From contig CALVDO010000001.1 of NCBI GenBank assembly GCA_944326355.1, positions 62,001 through 126,000 on the forward strand: DNA of 64,000 nucleotides, in the 5' to 3' direction. Positions 1-8,633 of this stretch are shown here, piece after piece. A program made the translations under genes and the position numbers. The notes beneath the pieces are model-generated. The model made no database searches. It was given only the letters and a program-made list of their open reading frames with translations, and was not told the DNA's origin. The DNA comes from an uncultured Bacteroidales bacterium (GTDB taxonomy: Bacteria; Bacteroidota; Bacteroidia; Bacteroidales; UBA932). Each line of letters opens with the position of its first letter. Within the stretch, counting starts at the first letter, position 1.

Positions 1-635
1 TCCACCTCCTGACTCCAGAAGCCGTTGAAGGAAGGGAATCTGGCGTCCTCAAATCCAGCGATGTTCACCCTCTGATATAGTTTCAGAGTGGCTGTGATCG
101 GCTCGCCCACCACGACGTCCGATCGGCTGAGGGTGAGCCTCATGAAGATGTCCTCGTCGGAAATCCCGGTCGCGTCCGTCCTGCCGCCCGGCACTGCTCC
201 GGAAGAGCCCGAAGACGACGAGCCGCCCTGAGAAGAGCCTGAGGATGAGCCGTTGGACACCACCTCGACTGTCGCGGCCCCGGAAGTTATTTCCTTGCCC
301 TTTATCTTTGCAGTCGCTGCAGGCAGAGTGAACCTGCCGGTCTTCTTCGGCATCAGGATGTAGGTATAGGTGTACTGAGACGATCTCGTGGACTTGCCGT
401 TTATGATCTGCACGCTCGTGGAACGGCCTGTCTGCGGCCCCCACACAAGCTGAAAGTCGTCCCCCTGACTCCACTGGAAGTCAGACGGCGACTTGTCGCC
501 CTCCACAATGAACACGACGGTGAACTGCTCGTCCGCCGCCACCACATTAGGCACATCCACCCTGATGGTGGTCTGAGCCCACGCGCAGACCGTCGCAATA
601 GCCATGACGGCCGTCAAGAATACCCTTTTCATCAT
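1..635 (-). CDS. batD: BatD-family protein, N-terminal part (runs off window start)
   Basis: The first 211 residues of a BatD-type periplasmic/inner-membrane protein; the remainder lies outside the window. It opens with a signal peptide (MMKRVFLTAVMAIA, likely cleaved after CAWA near residue 20). A strand-rich block follows (VDVPNVVAADEQFTVVF), then a Ser/Gly linker at about residues 128-150 and a second strand-rich block (SDVVVGEPITATLKLYQR). These repeated beta-sandwich units are typical of BatD, which belongs to the Bat (Bacteroides aerotolerance) set. Either of two adjacent ATG codons (635 or 632) could start it. It is the last visible gene of the moxR-DUF58-batABC operon, 23 bases after batC, so its assignment rests on both sequence and position. 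The full protein would normally carry a C-terminal transmembrane helix, which cannot be checked here. Confidence 0.85.
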   Translation of the reverse strand, partial: MMKRVFLTAVMAIATVCAWAQTTIRVDVPNVVAADEQFTVVFIVEGDKSPSDFQWSQGDDFQLVWGPQTGRSTSVQIINGKSTRSSQYTYTYILMPKKTGRFTLPAATAKIKGKEITSGAATVEVVSNGSSSGSSQGGSSSSGSSGAVPGGRTDATGISDEDIFMRLTLSRSDVVVGEPITATLKLYQRVNIAGFEDARFPSFNGFWSQEV

Positions 636-658
636 CTTCAGTCTCTATTTCTTCTGTT

Positions 659-1471
659 CTACCAGTTCTTCTCCTTCTGCCTTGACTTCAGAGCTTCTGC
701 CTTCTCCTTCTTGACCTTCTCCTGAGTCTCCTTCTCCTTGGCCTGAATGGCCTGAAGCATCTGCTGGGCGGCCTGCGGAGTTATGTTCGGCTGAGGTCGG
801 GGCTGTCCATTTCCCTGATTCTGATCGCCCTGTCCCTGCTGATCATTCTGATCGCCCTGGTTCTGGTCCTGATTCTGTCCGTTGTCGTCATTGTTCTGCC
901 CCTGATCATCCTTATTGTCCTGACCATCCTGGTTCTGATCCTGACTGTTGTCGCCGTTCTGATCCTGATTCTGGTCATTCTGCTGGTCCTGCTGACCTCC
1001 GCCGGACTGGTTGTTCTGCTGCTCCTGGAGCTTTCCCTTGGCGTAGATATAATTCTCCTTGGCCGCCATGTCTCCCGGATTAAGAAGCAGAGACTCCTTA
1101 TAGTGAGCGACCGCGGCCTCCCAGTTCTCCTGCTGCGAAGCGGCGTTGCCCGCATTGAAATGCCAGTCAGAGGCCTGTGGAGAGCCCCCGGCCATATCCT
1201 TTACTGCGTCGTATGTCTTCGTCGCCTGCTCATAATCCCCCATCCTGTAGAGGGTATTGGCGAGATTGTAGTTCGCGGCGAAAGACAGGGAATCCTTCAC
1301 GAGAGCCTTCCTGTAGTCGATCTCGGCGGATTTCCAGTCACTTTTCCTGAAGTCCCTGTTCCCGTGTCTGACCTCCCTCCTGTCCGGCTGGGCGGAAAGG
1401 GAGAATGCGGAGACAAGAGTCAGGGCAAATATGCAGACCATCAACTTTCTCATCAGCGTTCCTTTTTTCAT
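659..1471 (-). CDS. batC: BatC-like TPR protein with Gln/Asn/Asp-rich tail
   Basis: A 270-residue exported TPR protein of the Bat operon. A signal peptide (MRKLMVCIFALTLVSAFSLSAQ) is followed by about three tetratricopeptide-type helix pairs between residues 35 and 150 (SAEIDYRKALVKDSLSFAANY, then ANTLYRMGDYEQATKTYD, then EAAVAHYKESLLLNPGD). From about residue 150 to 215 the chain is almost only Gln, Asn, Asp and Gly (repeats of QDQNQDQN type), followed by a Pro-rich patch and a charged Lys/Glu helix that ends in NW. TPR proteins at this place in the operon are named BatC (or BatE) in Bacteroides; a role in protein-protein contacts of the Bat complex is inferred. A second ATG six codons downstream (1453) gives a more typical signal peptide and is an alternative start. 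Confidence 0.85.
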   Translation of the reverse strand: MKKGTLMRKLMVCIFALTLVSAFSLSAQPDRREVRHGNRDFRKSDWKSAEIDYRKALVKDSLSFAANYNLANTLYRMGDYEQATKTYDAVKDMAGGSPQASDWHFNAGNAASQQENWEAAVAHYKESLLLNPGDMAAKENYIYAKGKLQEQQNNQSGGGQQDQQNDQNQDQNGDNSQDQNQDGQDNKDDQGQNNDDNGQNQDQNQGDQNDQQGQGDQNQGNGQPRPQPNITPQAAQQMLQAIQAKEKETQEKVKKEKAEALKSRQKEKNW

Positions 1472-1504
1472 CAGTGTTCTTCCGAAACGGCGGACCGCCA
1501 GCGT

Positions 1505-2503
1505 CTAAAACAGACGGCGGCGGATCCTCCTTTCTCCTATAAGCATCTCTATCACGAACAGAGCCAGCGCAATGGCGAAGAAATACATGTACTGCTCATC
1601 ATATTCCTCGAAGATCACGGAACTGAACTCCTCCGCGTCCATCTTCTTTATCTCGTCAATGATCGGATTGAGTCCGAACTCGCTGTTTCCGGCCCGGACA
1701 TACATTCCGTTGCCTGCCGAAGCCACCTCCCTGAGCGTATTTTCCTCGAGGCGGGTGACCACTATCTCCCCGTTCTTGTCCTTCAGCAGCTCGCCGTTCA
1801 TCGGTATCGGCTTGCCCTGGTCGGAGCCCACGCCTATCGTAAACACCCGGATGCCCATTGATGCGGCCTCTCTTGCGGCTGCCACCGGATCATCCTCGTG
1901 ATTCTCTCCGTCAGTGATGACGATTATGGCGCGGCTCTTCTCGCTCTGGGCGCTGAAACTCCTGATGGCGGTGTTGATGGCGTCTCCCATCGCCGTACCC
2001 TGAATCGGAACGGACTCAGTGGAGATGGAGTTGAGAAACATCTTCGCCGACACGTAATCCGTGGTTATCGGCAGCTGCACGAACGAGCTGCCCGCAAAGA
2101 CGATCAGACCTATGCGGTCATCCCTCAGCCTGTCCACGAGCTTGGAGATTGCGAGTTTGGCCCGGTCCAGACGGTTCGGTGAATAGTCCTCCGCCAGCAT
2201 CGAGTTGGAGACGTCGAGAGCGATCATTATCTCCACTCCCTTAGTCTTGTGCTCCTTCAGCTTGGCCCCGATCTGAGGTCTGGACAGGCCTATCGCAAAA
2301 AAGAAGAATGCCAGCGAGAAAAGCGTGATTCTCACCCATCCCTTGGCGCTTGAGACGGACGGCATGAGCCCCGAGACGAGAGCCCCGTCCCCGAACCGCC
2401 TCAGTCTCCTTTTCCTGAAATGCAGCATGAGCGCATAAGCGGCGAAAAAGAGAGGTATGAGAAATATGAGAAGCAGATACTGCGGCTGCGCAAAATTGAT
2501 CAT
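1505..2503 (-). CDS. batB: BatB, von Willebrand factor A membrane protein
   Basis: 332 residues with the BatA/BatB architecture: two hydrophobic helices near the N terminus (about 8-28 and 58-76), a VWA domain, and a C-terminal membrane helix (about 303-325). The metal-ion-dependent adhesion site motif DVSNS is present in LDVSNSMLAEDY, and ITDGENHEDD supplies the later conserved acidic loop. VWA domains of this type bind partner proteins through a divalent metal. The gene lies 19 bases after batA and 33 before batC and is surely cotranscribed. In Bacteroides fragilis the Bat proteins support aerotolerance; the molecular function is not settled. Two paralogous VWA genes side by side (this and batA) is the normal arrangement. 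Confidence 0.92.
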   Translation of the reverse strand: MINFAQPQYLLLIFLIPLFFAAYALMLHFRKRRLRRFGDGALVSGLMPSVSSAKGWVRITLFSLAFFFFAIGLSRPQIGAKLKEHKTKGVEIMIALDVSNSMLAEDYSPNRLDRAKLAISKLVDRLRDDRIGLIVFAGSSFVQLPITTDYVSAKMFLNSISTESVPIQGTAMGDAINTAIRSFSAQSEKSRAIIVITDGENHEDDPVAAAREAASMGIRVFTIGVGSDQGKPIPMNGELLKDKNGEIVVTRLEENTLREVASAGNGMYVRAGNSEFGLNPIIDEIKKMDAEEFSSVIFEEYDEQYMYFFAIALALFVIEMLIGERRIRRRLF

Positions 2504-2522
2504 GGCACGAATCCTCCCCTTT

Positions 2523-3509
2523 TTATGGCAATCTTCTTATCACAAACATGTCCAGCGCGAGCGCGAGCAGAAGAGCCACAAGGGCCACAAGGGCATAGCC
2601 TGTGAACAGCTCCTTATAGACAGGGAAACTGTCGATGGTTATGCGGTCCTTCTCCATCTCGTTGATCTCACTGTAGATCTCCATGAGCTTGGTGTTGTCG
2701 GTGGCGCGGAAATAGCGTCCTCCAGTCGCCTCGGCGATGTCCTTGAGCAGAGCCTCGTCTATCTCTACCTTCACCTGCTGAATCTCCACTCCCCACGGCG
2801 TCATCACCGGGTACGGAGCCATTCCTTCCTTGCCGACGCCTATCGTATAGACCCTCACTCCGTATGTCGACGCGATCTCGGCCGCCATCTGCGGGGTAAT
2901 CTCGCCCCTGTTGTTGACTCCGTCCGTGAGCAGAATCACCACGCGGCTCTTCGCGTCAGAGTCCTTGAGCCTTGCCACGGCGGTCGCAAGTCCGTTTCCT
3001 ATGGCCGTGCCGTCCTCGATGAGGTCGGTCTGCACCTCCTTCATCAGATTGATCAGCGAGGCGCGGTCGGTGGTGAGCGGACACTGGGTGTAGCTCTCTC
3101 CGGCGAACACGACGATTCCGATCCTGTCATAAGGCCTCTGGGAGATGAACTCTATGGCGATGTCCTTGGCAGCGCTTATCCTGTCGGGAGTGAAGTCTCT
3201 GGCGAGCATACTGGTGGAGACGTCCATCGTGAGCATTATGTCGATGCCCTCGCTGTTGACCCTGTCCATCTTCTCGGAAGAGCGCGGACGCGCTATGGCG
3301 ATGATTATCATGACAAGGGCGAGTATCTTCAAGGCGAAAGGCACATGCCTCAGGACACGCATCGACGAGAAGCCGCCCCTCATCCACGGGGTGAGAACCG
3401 ACACGCGGAGATGCGGACGACGCGCCATAAGCTCCAGATAGAGATAATGGAGCACGAGCAGCAGAGGAATGACCTCAAGCCAGAGCAGCTTAGGATATTC
3501 AAAGTACAT
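2523..3509 (-). CDS. batA: BatA, von Willebrand factor A membrane protein
   Basis: A 328-residue paralogue of the next gene. It has two N-terminal membrane helices (LWLEVIPLLLVLHYLYLEL and IMIIIAIARP-type segment near residue 60), a VWA domain with an intact metal site (TMDVSTSMLARDF) and the LLTDGVNNRGEI loop, and a hydrophobic C-terminal helix (TGYALVALVALLLALALDMF). The start ATG overlaps the 3-prime end of the upstream membrane protein by 11 bases and is preceded by a purine-rich GGAGGGAGAGAAAG stretch, so translation is probably coupled. Family knowledge places BatA in an envelope complex with BatB and the TPR protein; partner and substrate are unknown. Confidence 0.92.
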   Translation of the reverse strand: MYFEYPKLLWLEVIPLLLVLHYLYLELMARRPHLRVSVLTPWMRGGFSSMRVLRHVPFALKILALVMIIIAIARPRSSEKMDRVNSEGIDIMLTMDVSTSMLARDFTPDRISAAKDIAIEFISQRPYDRIGIVVFAGESYTQCPLTTDRASLINLMKEVQTDLIEDGTAIGNGLATAVARLKDSDAKSRVVILLTDGVNNRGEITPQMAAEIASTYGVRVYTIGVGKEGMAPYPVMTPWGVEIQQVKVEIDEALLKDIAEATGGRYFRATDNTKLMEIYSEINEMEKDRITIDSFPVYKELFTGYALVALVALLLALALDMFVIRRLP

Positions 3510-4680
3510 CTTTCTCTCCCTCCTTCATTTCAGTCCCTTCACTATCCGCAGCCCCGGTCGGCTGTCCCGACGCGTCGGCAAGGGCGGTCGCCTTCAAGGT
3601 GCCATCAGCATCAGTCTTCCGGCCCGTCGCGGCGGAGCCGGCAGCGTCGATCTCCTGCTGGTAGGTCTGCGTCACGAAACGCACTGCCGTCGGCACGACA
3701 GAGGAGTTCTCATCGTCCGAAGCCACATATTTGGCGAACTTCACGAAATCGGCCCTGTCGAAGAGCCCCCGGATCTCGTCATACAAGTCGGACGGCACGT
3801 CCTTCTCGGCAAGACGGCTGAAGATCTCCGCCGTGGTCATCTCCACGGCCTGAATGCCGTATCTCGCCACGATATATTCCCTCAGGATGTCGGTGACTCC
3901 GGAATAAAAGGCCTTCTGCTTCTCCGGAATCCACATTCCGTTGCCCCTCATGCCCTCGAGACGGCGCAGGGCGACGATATGGGCCGGATCGCGCTTCTGG
4001 GCGGCGTCAACTGCGCGGGAACGCCATCTGCGTATCAGCCAGACGGCAAGGACGATGAGCCCCGCAAGAACGACAAGCCCGGCAATGTAAGGAAGAAGCT
4101 CCCTGAAAGTCACCGGATAGCGGGCCTGATCCTTTATATCGTTGAGAGAGAAGGTCTCGGGATCGACCGCAAGCGTCTTCACGTCAAGAGTCTTCGAGCC
4201 GAACACAAGAGTGTCCACCGCCCCGTCAGGCGTCATCCTGAGCGCGGCCAGCACCGGCAGGTCATAGACACCCTCGTCAAACGACGTTATCCTGATGCTC
4301 GCCTTCAGATCCATTGAAGCCGGAGCTCCCTTCCTGCCCTTTCTGAAGGCAAGGGTGTCCAGCTTCCAGTTTTCAACCACTTCCACACCTTCGCAGAATC
4401 CCCGGGAATAGTCCGGAAGCGACAGGCCTGTGCCCTCCCCTACTCCGTTCAGCACAAAGCCGTACTCCAGCTGGTCGGCGATGAGCACGCTGTCCCTCTC
4501 CTGAAGCGGATTGAGGAAGAGCCCCTCCATCTCGATCCGTCCCGGCAGGCGGCCGTGCGTCCCATCAGCGGCCGACGGCCCGGCGGCAGCCTGAGCGGCA
4601 GCCCCTGCCGGAACAGCCGCGACCGAAGCCGTCAGGACGACCGCCGACAAGGCGGAAGCGTATTTCTGAAACAAATTCAT
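3499..4680 (-). CDS. Bat-operon accessory membrane protein (BatD-like beta domain, one TM helix)
   Basis: 393 residues. A signal peptide (MNLFQKYASALSAVVLTASVAAV) is followed by an Ala-rich segment and a periplasmic strand-rich domain to about residue 190. One strong transmembrane helix (LLPYIAGLVVLAGLIVLAVWLI, about 193-214) leads to a basic cytoplasmic domain containing a helix-rich segment (FYSGVTDILREYIVARYGIQAVEMTTAEIFSRL). The tail from about 350 is low-complexity Ala/Thr/Gly. A protein of this topology regularly sits between the DUF58 gene and batA in Bacteroidota; it resembles the C-terminal half of BatD or DUF4381-type proteins but I cannot assign a function. It lies 6 bases after the DUF58 gene and overlaps batA by 11. 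Confidence 0.75.
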   Translation of the reverse strand: MNLFQKYASALSAVVLTASVAAVPAGAAAQAAAGPSAADGTHGRLPGRIEMEGLFLNPLQERDSVLIADQLEYGFVLNGVGEGTGLSLPDYSRGFCEGVEVVENWKLDTLAFRKGRKGAPASMDLKASIRITSFDEGVYDLPVLAALRMTPDGAVDTLVFGSKTLDVKTLAVDPETFSLNDIKDQARYPVTFRELLPYIAGLVVLAGLIVLAVWLIRRWRSRAVDAAQKRDPAHIVALRRLEGMRGNGMWIPEKQKAFYSGVTDILREYIVARYGIQAVEMTTAEIFSRLAEKDVPSDLYDEIRGLFDRADFVKFAKYVASDDENSSVVPTAVRFVTQTYQQEIDAAGSAATGRKTDADGTLKATALADASGQPTGAADSEGTEMKEGEKDVL

Positions 4681-4686
4681 AAGCGT

Positions 4687-5580
4687 CTATCTCTTTTGGA
4701 AGAACGTCATCAGTCCCTTTACATAATCCTGATCCGTGGCTATGCTCACGCTGTCTATCTTGTACTTCATGAACATCCTCGAAGAAGTCTGCGCCACAGT
4801 CTCGAACCATTCTTCATAAGCCTTCCGCATCCTGCGGCTCGAGGTGTCCACCCAGGCGTCCCGCATCGTCTCAGAATCCTTGACGTGCACAAGGCCGACT
4901 TCCGGCAGTGTCCGCTCCCGAGGGTCATACACCTCGATCACGGAGAGGTCATGCCGTCCCGCCGCCACCTTCAGGGCGTCCTCGTATCTCGGCGTGCCGT
5001 CCTCATTCACGTCCAGCAGGTCCGAAAGGAGAAATGCCGTGCAGCGCTTCTTGATGGCATTGGTGAGATACCTCAGAGCCTCGCTGACGTCCGTTCCGTC
5101 ATACTGCGGCCTGAACTCGATGATCTCCCTTATTATATGGAGGAGATGGCTGCGGCCCTTCTTCGGGGGGATGAACTTCTCCACCCTGTCGCTGAAGAAG
5201 AGGGCGCCCACCTTGTCGTTGTTGATGATGGCCGAAAACGAGAGCACGGCGGCTATCTCCGCGATGAGATCCCTCTTGTTCATTCCGGAAGTGCCGAAAA
5301 GCCCCGAGCGGCTGATGTCGATGAGCAGGACCACGGTCAGCTCCCTCTCCTCGTCAAAGACCTTCACATACGGAGACCTCAGCCTGGCCGTCACGTTCCA
5401 GTCCATGTTGCGGACATCGTCCCCGAACTGGTACTCACGCACCTCGCTGAAGGCCATACCTCGGCCCTTGAAGGCCGAATGGTACTCTCCGGCAAAGATC
5501 TGGTGGGAGAGGGCCCTGGTCTTTATCTCTATTTTCCTGACCTTCTTGAGAAGGTCGTTGGCACTCCTTTCCTTATCCAT
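4687..5580 (-). CDS. DUF58 domain protein (MoxR-associated)
   Basis: A 297-residue soluble protein of the DUF58 family, the usual partner of MoxR ATPases. The signature block around residues 45-75 is clear (AFSEVREYQFGDDVRNMDW, followed by TARLRSPYVKVFDEERELT), and then a VWA-like fold with a DIS.S metal-site relic (LLIDISRSGLFG). No membrane segment is evident. Its start codon overlaps the moxR stop in a TAATG arrangement, so the two are translationally coupled. MoxR-DUF58 pairs are thought to act as a chaperone module that helps assemble or activate the VWA proteins encoded downstream; that role here is inferred from family and operon. Confidence 0.9.
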   Translation of the reverse strand: MDKERSANDLLKKVRKIEIKTRALSHQIFAGEYHSAFKGRGMAFSEVREYQFGDDVRNMDWNVTARLRSPYVKVFDEERELTVVLLIDISRSGLFGTSGMNKRDLIAEIAAVLSFSAIINNDKVGALFFSDRVEKFIPPKKGRSHLLHIIREIIEFRPQYDGTDVSEALRYLTNAIKKRCTAFLLSDLLDVNEDGTPRYEDALKVAAGRHDLSVIEVYDPRERTLPEVGLVHVKDSETMRDAWVDTSSRRMRKAYEEWFETVAQTSSRMFMKYKIDSVSIATDQDYVKGLMTFFQKR

Positions 5581-6572
5581 TACGGAACCTCTACGGCATT
5601 TATTATCTCAGAAATGATGTTCTCGGAAGTCACGTTCTCGGCCTCCGCCTCGTATGAGAGCCCGATCCTGTGCCTGAGCACCTCGTTGCAGACCGCCCTC
5701 ACGTCCTCCGGGATCACATATCCTCTTCTCTTTATGAATGCGTATGCCTTGGACGCCATCGAGAGCGAGATGCTGGCACGCGGCGAAGCGCCGTAGGATA
5801 TGAGACTGGTGAGCTTGCCGAGCCCGTACTCCTGCGGAGTCCTCGTGGCATAGACGATGTCCACGATGTATCTCTCGATCTTCTCGTCCATGTACACGTC
5901 CCTCACGACCTGTCGGGCGCGGACGATGTCCTCCGGCTTCATCACCGGGGTCGGCTTCGGAAATTCTCCCGTGTTGTTCATCCTGACGATCAGCTTCTCC
6001 TCCTCCTTCTTAGGATAGGACACCACCACCTTGAGCATGAACCTGTCCACCTGGGCCTCCGGGAGAGGGTAGGTGCCCTCCTGCTCGATAGGGTTCTGCG
6101 TCGCCATCACGAGGAACGGCTCCGGCAGCCGGAAAGTCTCGTCGCCAATCGTCACCTGACGCTCCTGCATGGCCTCGAGCAGAGCCGACTGCACTTTTGC
6201 CGGAGAACGGTTGATCTCATCCGCAAGCACGAAATTGGCGAAGATCGGGCCCTTGCGGATCTGGAACTGCTCGCTCTTCTGCGAGTAGATGAGCGTTCCT
6301 ATCACGTCGGCAGGAAGGAGGTCCGGAGTAAACTGTATTCTGCTGAACTTGGCATCTACGCAAGAGGCGAGAGTATTGATTGCCAAGGTCTTCGCAAGCC
6401 CGGGAACACCCTCGAGAAGAATGTGTCCGTTGGCGAGGAGACCGATGAGGAGATTCTCCACGAGATGCTTCTGACCCACGATCACCTTGCCCATCTCCAT
6501 AGTGAGGATGTCCACGAAGGAGCTTTCTCGCTGGATGCGGTCATTCAATTCTTTAATGTTTACGCTGTCCAT
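5580..6572 (-). CDS. moxR: MoxR-family AAA+ ATPase
   Basis: 330 residues, a canonical MoxR ATPase that begins the Bat operon. Walker A is GVPGLAKT, Walker B is NFVLADEINRSPAK, sensor 1 lies in VMATQNPIEQEGTYPLPEAQVDRF and the C-terminal lid domain follows. I chose the ATG at 6572 (MDSVNIKEL) because residues upstream (MRGICENDAKLQKY) are not typical of the family and would extend into the promoter region of the divergent truA gene. The role is ATP-driven remodelling of the DUF58/VWA partners encoded downstream. The promoter on this strand is not obvious; only a weak AT-rich stretch lies in the 70 bases shared with truA. Confidence 0.93.
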   Translation of the reverse strand: MDSVNIKELNDRIQRESSFVDILTMEMGKVIVGQKHLVENLLIGLLANGHILLEGVPGLAKTLAINTLASCVDAKFSRIQFTPDLLPADVIGTLIYSQKSEQFQIRKGPIFANFVLADEINRSPAKVQSALLEAMQERQVTIGDETFRLPEPFLVMATQNPIEQEGTYPLPEAQVDRFMLKVVVSYPKKEEEKLIVRMNNTGEFPKPTPVMKPEDIVRARQVVRDVYMDEKIERYIVDIVYATRTPQEYGLGKLTSLISYGASPRASISLSMASKAYAFIKRRGYVIPEDVRAVCNEVLRHRIGLSYEAEAENVTSENIISEIINAVEVP

Positions 6573-6584
6573 AATATATTTTTG

Positions 6585-6592
6585 TAATTTTG
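6585..6592 (+). promoter_or_regulatory. Bacteroidota -7 box for truA
   Basis: TAATTTTG matches the Bacteroidota -7 consensus TAnnTTTG. The expected start of transcription is about 6599, 44 bases before the truA ATG. There is no good -33 TTTG at the usual spacing (TTTA lies near), so confidence is moderate. Confidence 0.5.
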
Positions 6593-6642
6593 CATCGTTT
6601 TCACATATCCCTCGCACCCGAATTCATTTGACAGCATCGCCT

Positions 6643-7431
6643 ATGCGCTACATCATCCGCTTTTCCTACAATGGGGCCGACTTCTTCGGCTGGCAGCGTC
6701 AGCCCGACGCAAGATCAATCCAGGGGGAAATGGAGAGAGCCCTTTCCACATTCCTCAGAGAGGACGTCTCCGTCACGGGAGCGGGGAGAACGGACACGGG
6801 AGTGAACGCCGTGAATTGCGTCGCTCATTTCGAAACCGCTGACGGCGAATTCGTCCCCGAGCCGGCGCAATTCGTCTACAAAATAAATGCCATCCTGCCA
6901 AGAGGAATAACGGTACATGAAATCAGACCTGCGGGGCAGGATTTCCACGCGCGTTTTTCGGCGACCGCGAGGGAGTACCGCTACTTCCTGCACAGGAAAA
7001 AAGACCCCTTCATGGAAAGCTTCTCATGGCGCTGCCGCTACCCTCTGGACATGGAGAAGATGAACTCTGCGGCGGGATTCCTGCTCGGGACTCACGATTT
7101 CAGCTGCTTCGAGAAGACGGGAGGCAACAACCGCACTTCAATCTGCACCATAAGCGACGCCGGATGGAGCCTCTGGACACCTCCGCACGTCTCAATGATG
7201 GGCTACCCATGTGAAGAGGGGGACTTTCTCGTGTTCAGAATCCGGGCAGACAGATTTCTCCGCAACATGGTGAGGGCTATTGTCGGCACGCTGGTCGACG
7301 TGGGGCGCGGCAAGCGAAAGCCGGAATGGGTAAGGGAGCTCGTGCGCAGCGGCAGCAGGTCGGCCGCCGGGGAGTCGGTTCCGGGCCATGCCCTTTTCCT
7401 CTGCAAAGTGGAATATCCGCTTCCGGAATAA
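6643..7431 (+). CDS. truA: tRNA pseudouridine synthase A (tRNA pseudouridine 38-40)
   Basis: 262 residues. TruA converts uridines 38-40 of the tRNA anticodon arm to pseudouridine. The family hallmarks are present: the opening RYIIRFSYNGADFFGWQRQP, the catalytic aspartate in GAGRTDTGVNAV, the FHARFSATAREYRYFL block and the C-terminal FLRNMVRAIVGTLVDVGRG. The commonest catalytic loop in the family reads GRTDxGVHA; here His is replaced by Asn, leaving the catalytic Asp intact. The start at 6643 gives the canonical N terminus; an in-frame extension upstream to 6487 would read through the promoter and the divergent moxR start and is rejected. It is a single gene, divergent from the Bat operon. Confidence 0.95.
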   Translation: MRYIIRFSYNGADFFGWQRQPDARSIQGEMERALSTFLREDVSVTGAGRTDTGVNAVNCVAHFETADGEFVPEPAQFVYKINAILPRGITVHEIRPAGQDFHARFSATAREYRYFLHRKKDPFMESFSWRCRYPLDMEKMNSAAGFLLGTHDFSCFEKTGGNNRTSICTISDAGWSLWTPPHVSMMGYPCEEGDFLVFRIRADRFLRNMVRAIVGTLVDVGRGKRKPEWVRELVRSGSRSAAGESVPGHALFLCKVEYPLPE

Positions 7432-7442
7432 AATTTTTTGTC

Positions 7443-7450
7443 TATTTTTG
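7443..7450 (+). promoter_or_regulatory. Bacteroidota -7 box for exbB-exbD-tonB
   Basis: TATTTTTG matches TAnnTTTG and lies 27 bases before the exbB ATG at 7477. The whole stretch from 7431 to 7470 is T-rich, so the -33 element cannot be assigned with certainty. Confidence 0.5.
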
Positions 7451-7476
7451 CGGTCTGATAAATTTTTTTGACAGAG

Positions 7477-8196
7477 ATGATTTCCCTTCTTTTGCAATCG
7501 GGTCTTGACGCCGTGCCTGTCGAGAGCGTGCCTCAGCAGCAGGAAATGACCCTATCCTTCTTCGACCTCTTCCTCAAGGGAGGGGCGCTGATGTGGGTGC
7601 TGCTCGCCCTCTCGTTCGTGGCCATCTACATCTTCGGCAAGAAATGGTGGATGATCCACAAGGCCGGCAAGACTGACAGAAACTTCATGAACGACATTCA
7701 CGACCTGATACACGACGGGAAGATAAAGTCGGCAGTGTCGCTCTGCCAGAAGTATGACTCACCTGTCGCAAGGCTCGTGGAGAAGGGCATAGAGCGCATC
7801 GGCAGGCCGCTTTCGGATATCCAGACGGCCATCGAGAACACGGGCAACGTGGAGGTCGCAAGGCTCGAGAAGGGACTGCCGATCCTCGCCACGATAGCCG
7901 GAGGGGCCCCGATGATCGGCTTCCTCGGCACTGTCATAGGCATGGTGCAGGCGTTCTTCAACATGGCGCAGGCCGGAAGCAACATCGACATCTCGCTGCT
8001 CTCGGGCGGCATCTATGTGGCCATGGTGACCACTGTCGGCGGTCTGATAGTCGGAATCATCGCCTATTTCGGCTACAACTACCTGACGTCCCAGATATCC
8101 GACCTCGTGTTCAAGATGGAGAGCACGATAATAGACTTCATGGATCTCCTTCACGAGCCGGCCGAGTCCGGGGAAACCGGGGATCCGCAAATCTAA
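7477..8196 (+). CDS. exbB: ExbB/TolQ/MotA-family proton channel protein
   Basis: 239 residues with the MotA/TolQ/ExbB proton channel layout: one membrane helix near residues 33-52 (GALMWVLLALSFVAIYIFG), a long cytoplasmic helical region, and two C-terminal membrane helices (ILATIAGGAPMIGFLGTVIGMVQAF and GGIYVAMVTTVGGLIVGIIAYF). The Gly-rich pore segments and the FLGTVIGM motif are diagnostic. With ExbD and TonB it uses the proton motive force to power outer-membrane TonB-dependent transporters such as SusC proteins. ATG 7477 is preferred over the in-frame codon at 7468. The ExbD ATG follows after 12 bases. Confidence 0.92.
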   Translation: MISLLLQSGLDAVPVESVPQQQEMTLSFFDLFLKGGALMWVLLALSFVAIYIFGKKWWMIHKAGKTDRNFMNDIHDLIHDGKIKSAVSLCQKYDSPVARLVEKGIERIGRPLSDIQTAIENTGNVEVARLEKGLPILATIAGGAPMIGFLGTVIGMVQAFFNMAQAGSNIDISLLSGGIYVAMVTTVGGLIVGIIAYFGYNYLTSQISDLVFKMESTIIDFMDLLHEPAESGETGDPQI

Positions 8197-8208
8197 AGTG
8201 ACGAAGAG

Positions 8209-8622
8209 ATGGCTCTGAAACGGACAACGAAGGCTGAACCGAACTTCTCGATGTCGTCCATGACTGACATCGTGTTCCTTCTGCTGATATTCTTCCTCGT
8301 CACGTCCACTCTCGTCAACCCGAACGCGCTCAAGCTCCTGCTGCCGAAGAGCACGGGACAGGTGTCGGCAAAGGCCACGGTGAGCGTCTCGATCAAGCAC
8401 CATCTGGACACGGACACCTTCACCTACCACATCAACGGGGATGAGGCTCCGGTGCCGTTCAGCAGAGTGGAGGACGAGCTGGTCGGACTGCTTCAGAACG
8501 AGGAGGACCCGACTTTCTCGATCTACGCGGACGAGACGGTTCCGATAAAGGTGGTCGTGGAGATAATGAACATCGCGAAAAGGAACCATTATAAGGTGAT
8601 AATGGCCACAAGACCCGAATAG
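8209..8622 (+). CDS. exbD: ExbD/TolR-family protein
   Basis: 137 residues with one N-terminal membrane helix carrying the essential aspartate (SMSSMTDIVFLLLIFFLVT) and a periplasmic domain of about 95 residues. The conserved Asp in the helix is the proton-path residue of ExbD/TolR. It sits between exbB and tonB, 12 and 11 bases apart, forming a three-gene energy transduction operon. Only one ExbD is present here, although Bacteroidota often carry two in tandem. Confidence 0.92.
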   Translation: MALKRTTKAEPNFSMSSMTDIVFLLLIFFLVTSTLVNPNALKLLLPKSTGQVSAKATVSVSIKHHLDTDTFTYHINGDEAPVPFSRVEDELVGLLQNEEDPTFSIYADETVPIKVVVEIMNIAKRNHYKVIMATRPE

Positions 8623-8633
8623 GGCCGGACAGA

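Noticed and set aside
2457-5796. Long plus-strand open frames (454, 282 and 413 codons) opposite the Bat operon
   Set aside because: Compositionally odd His/Arg/Leu-rich translations with no motifs; the minus-strand genes are unmistakable.
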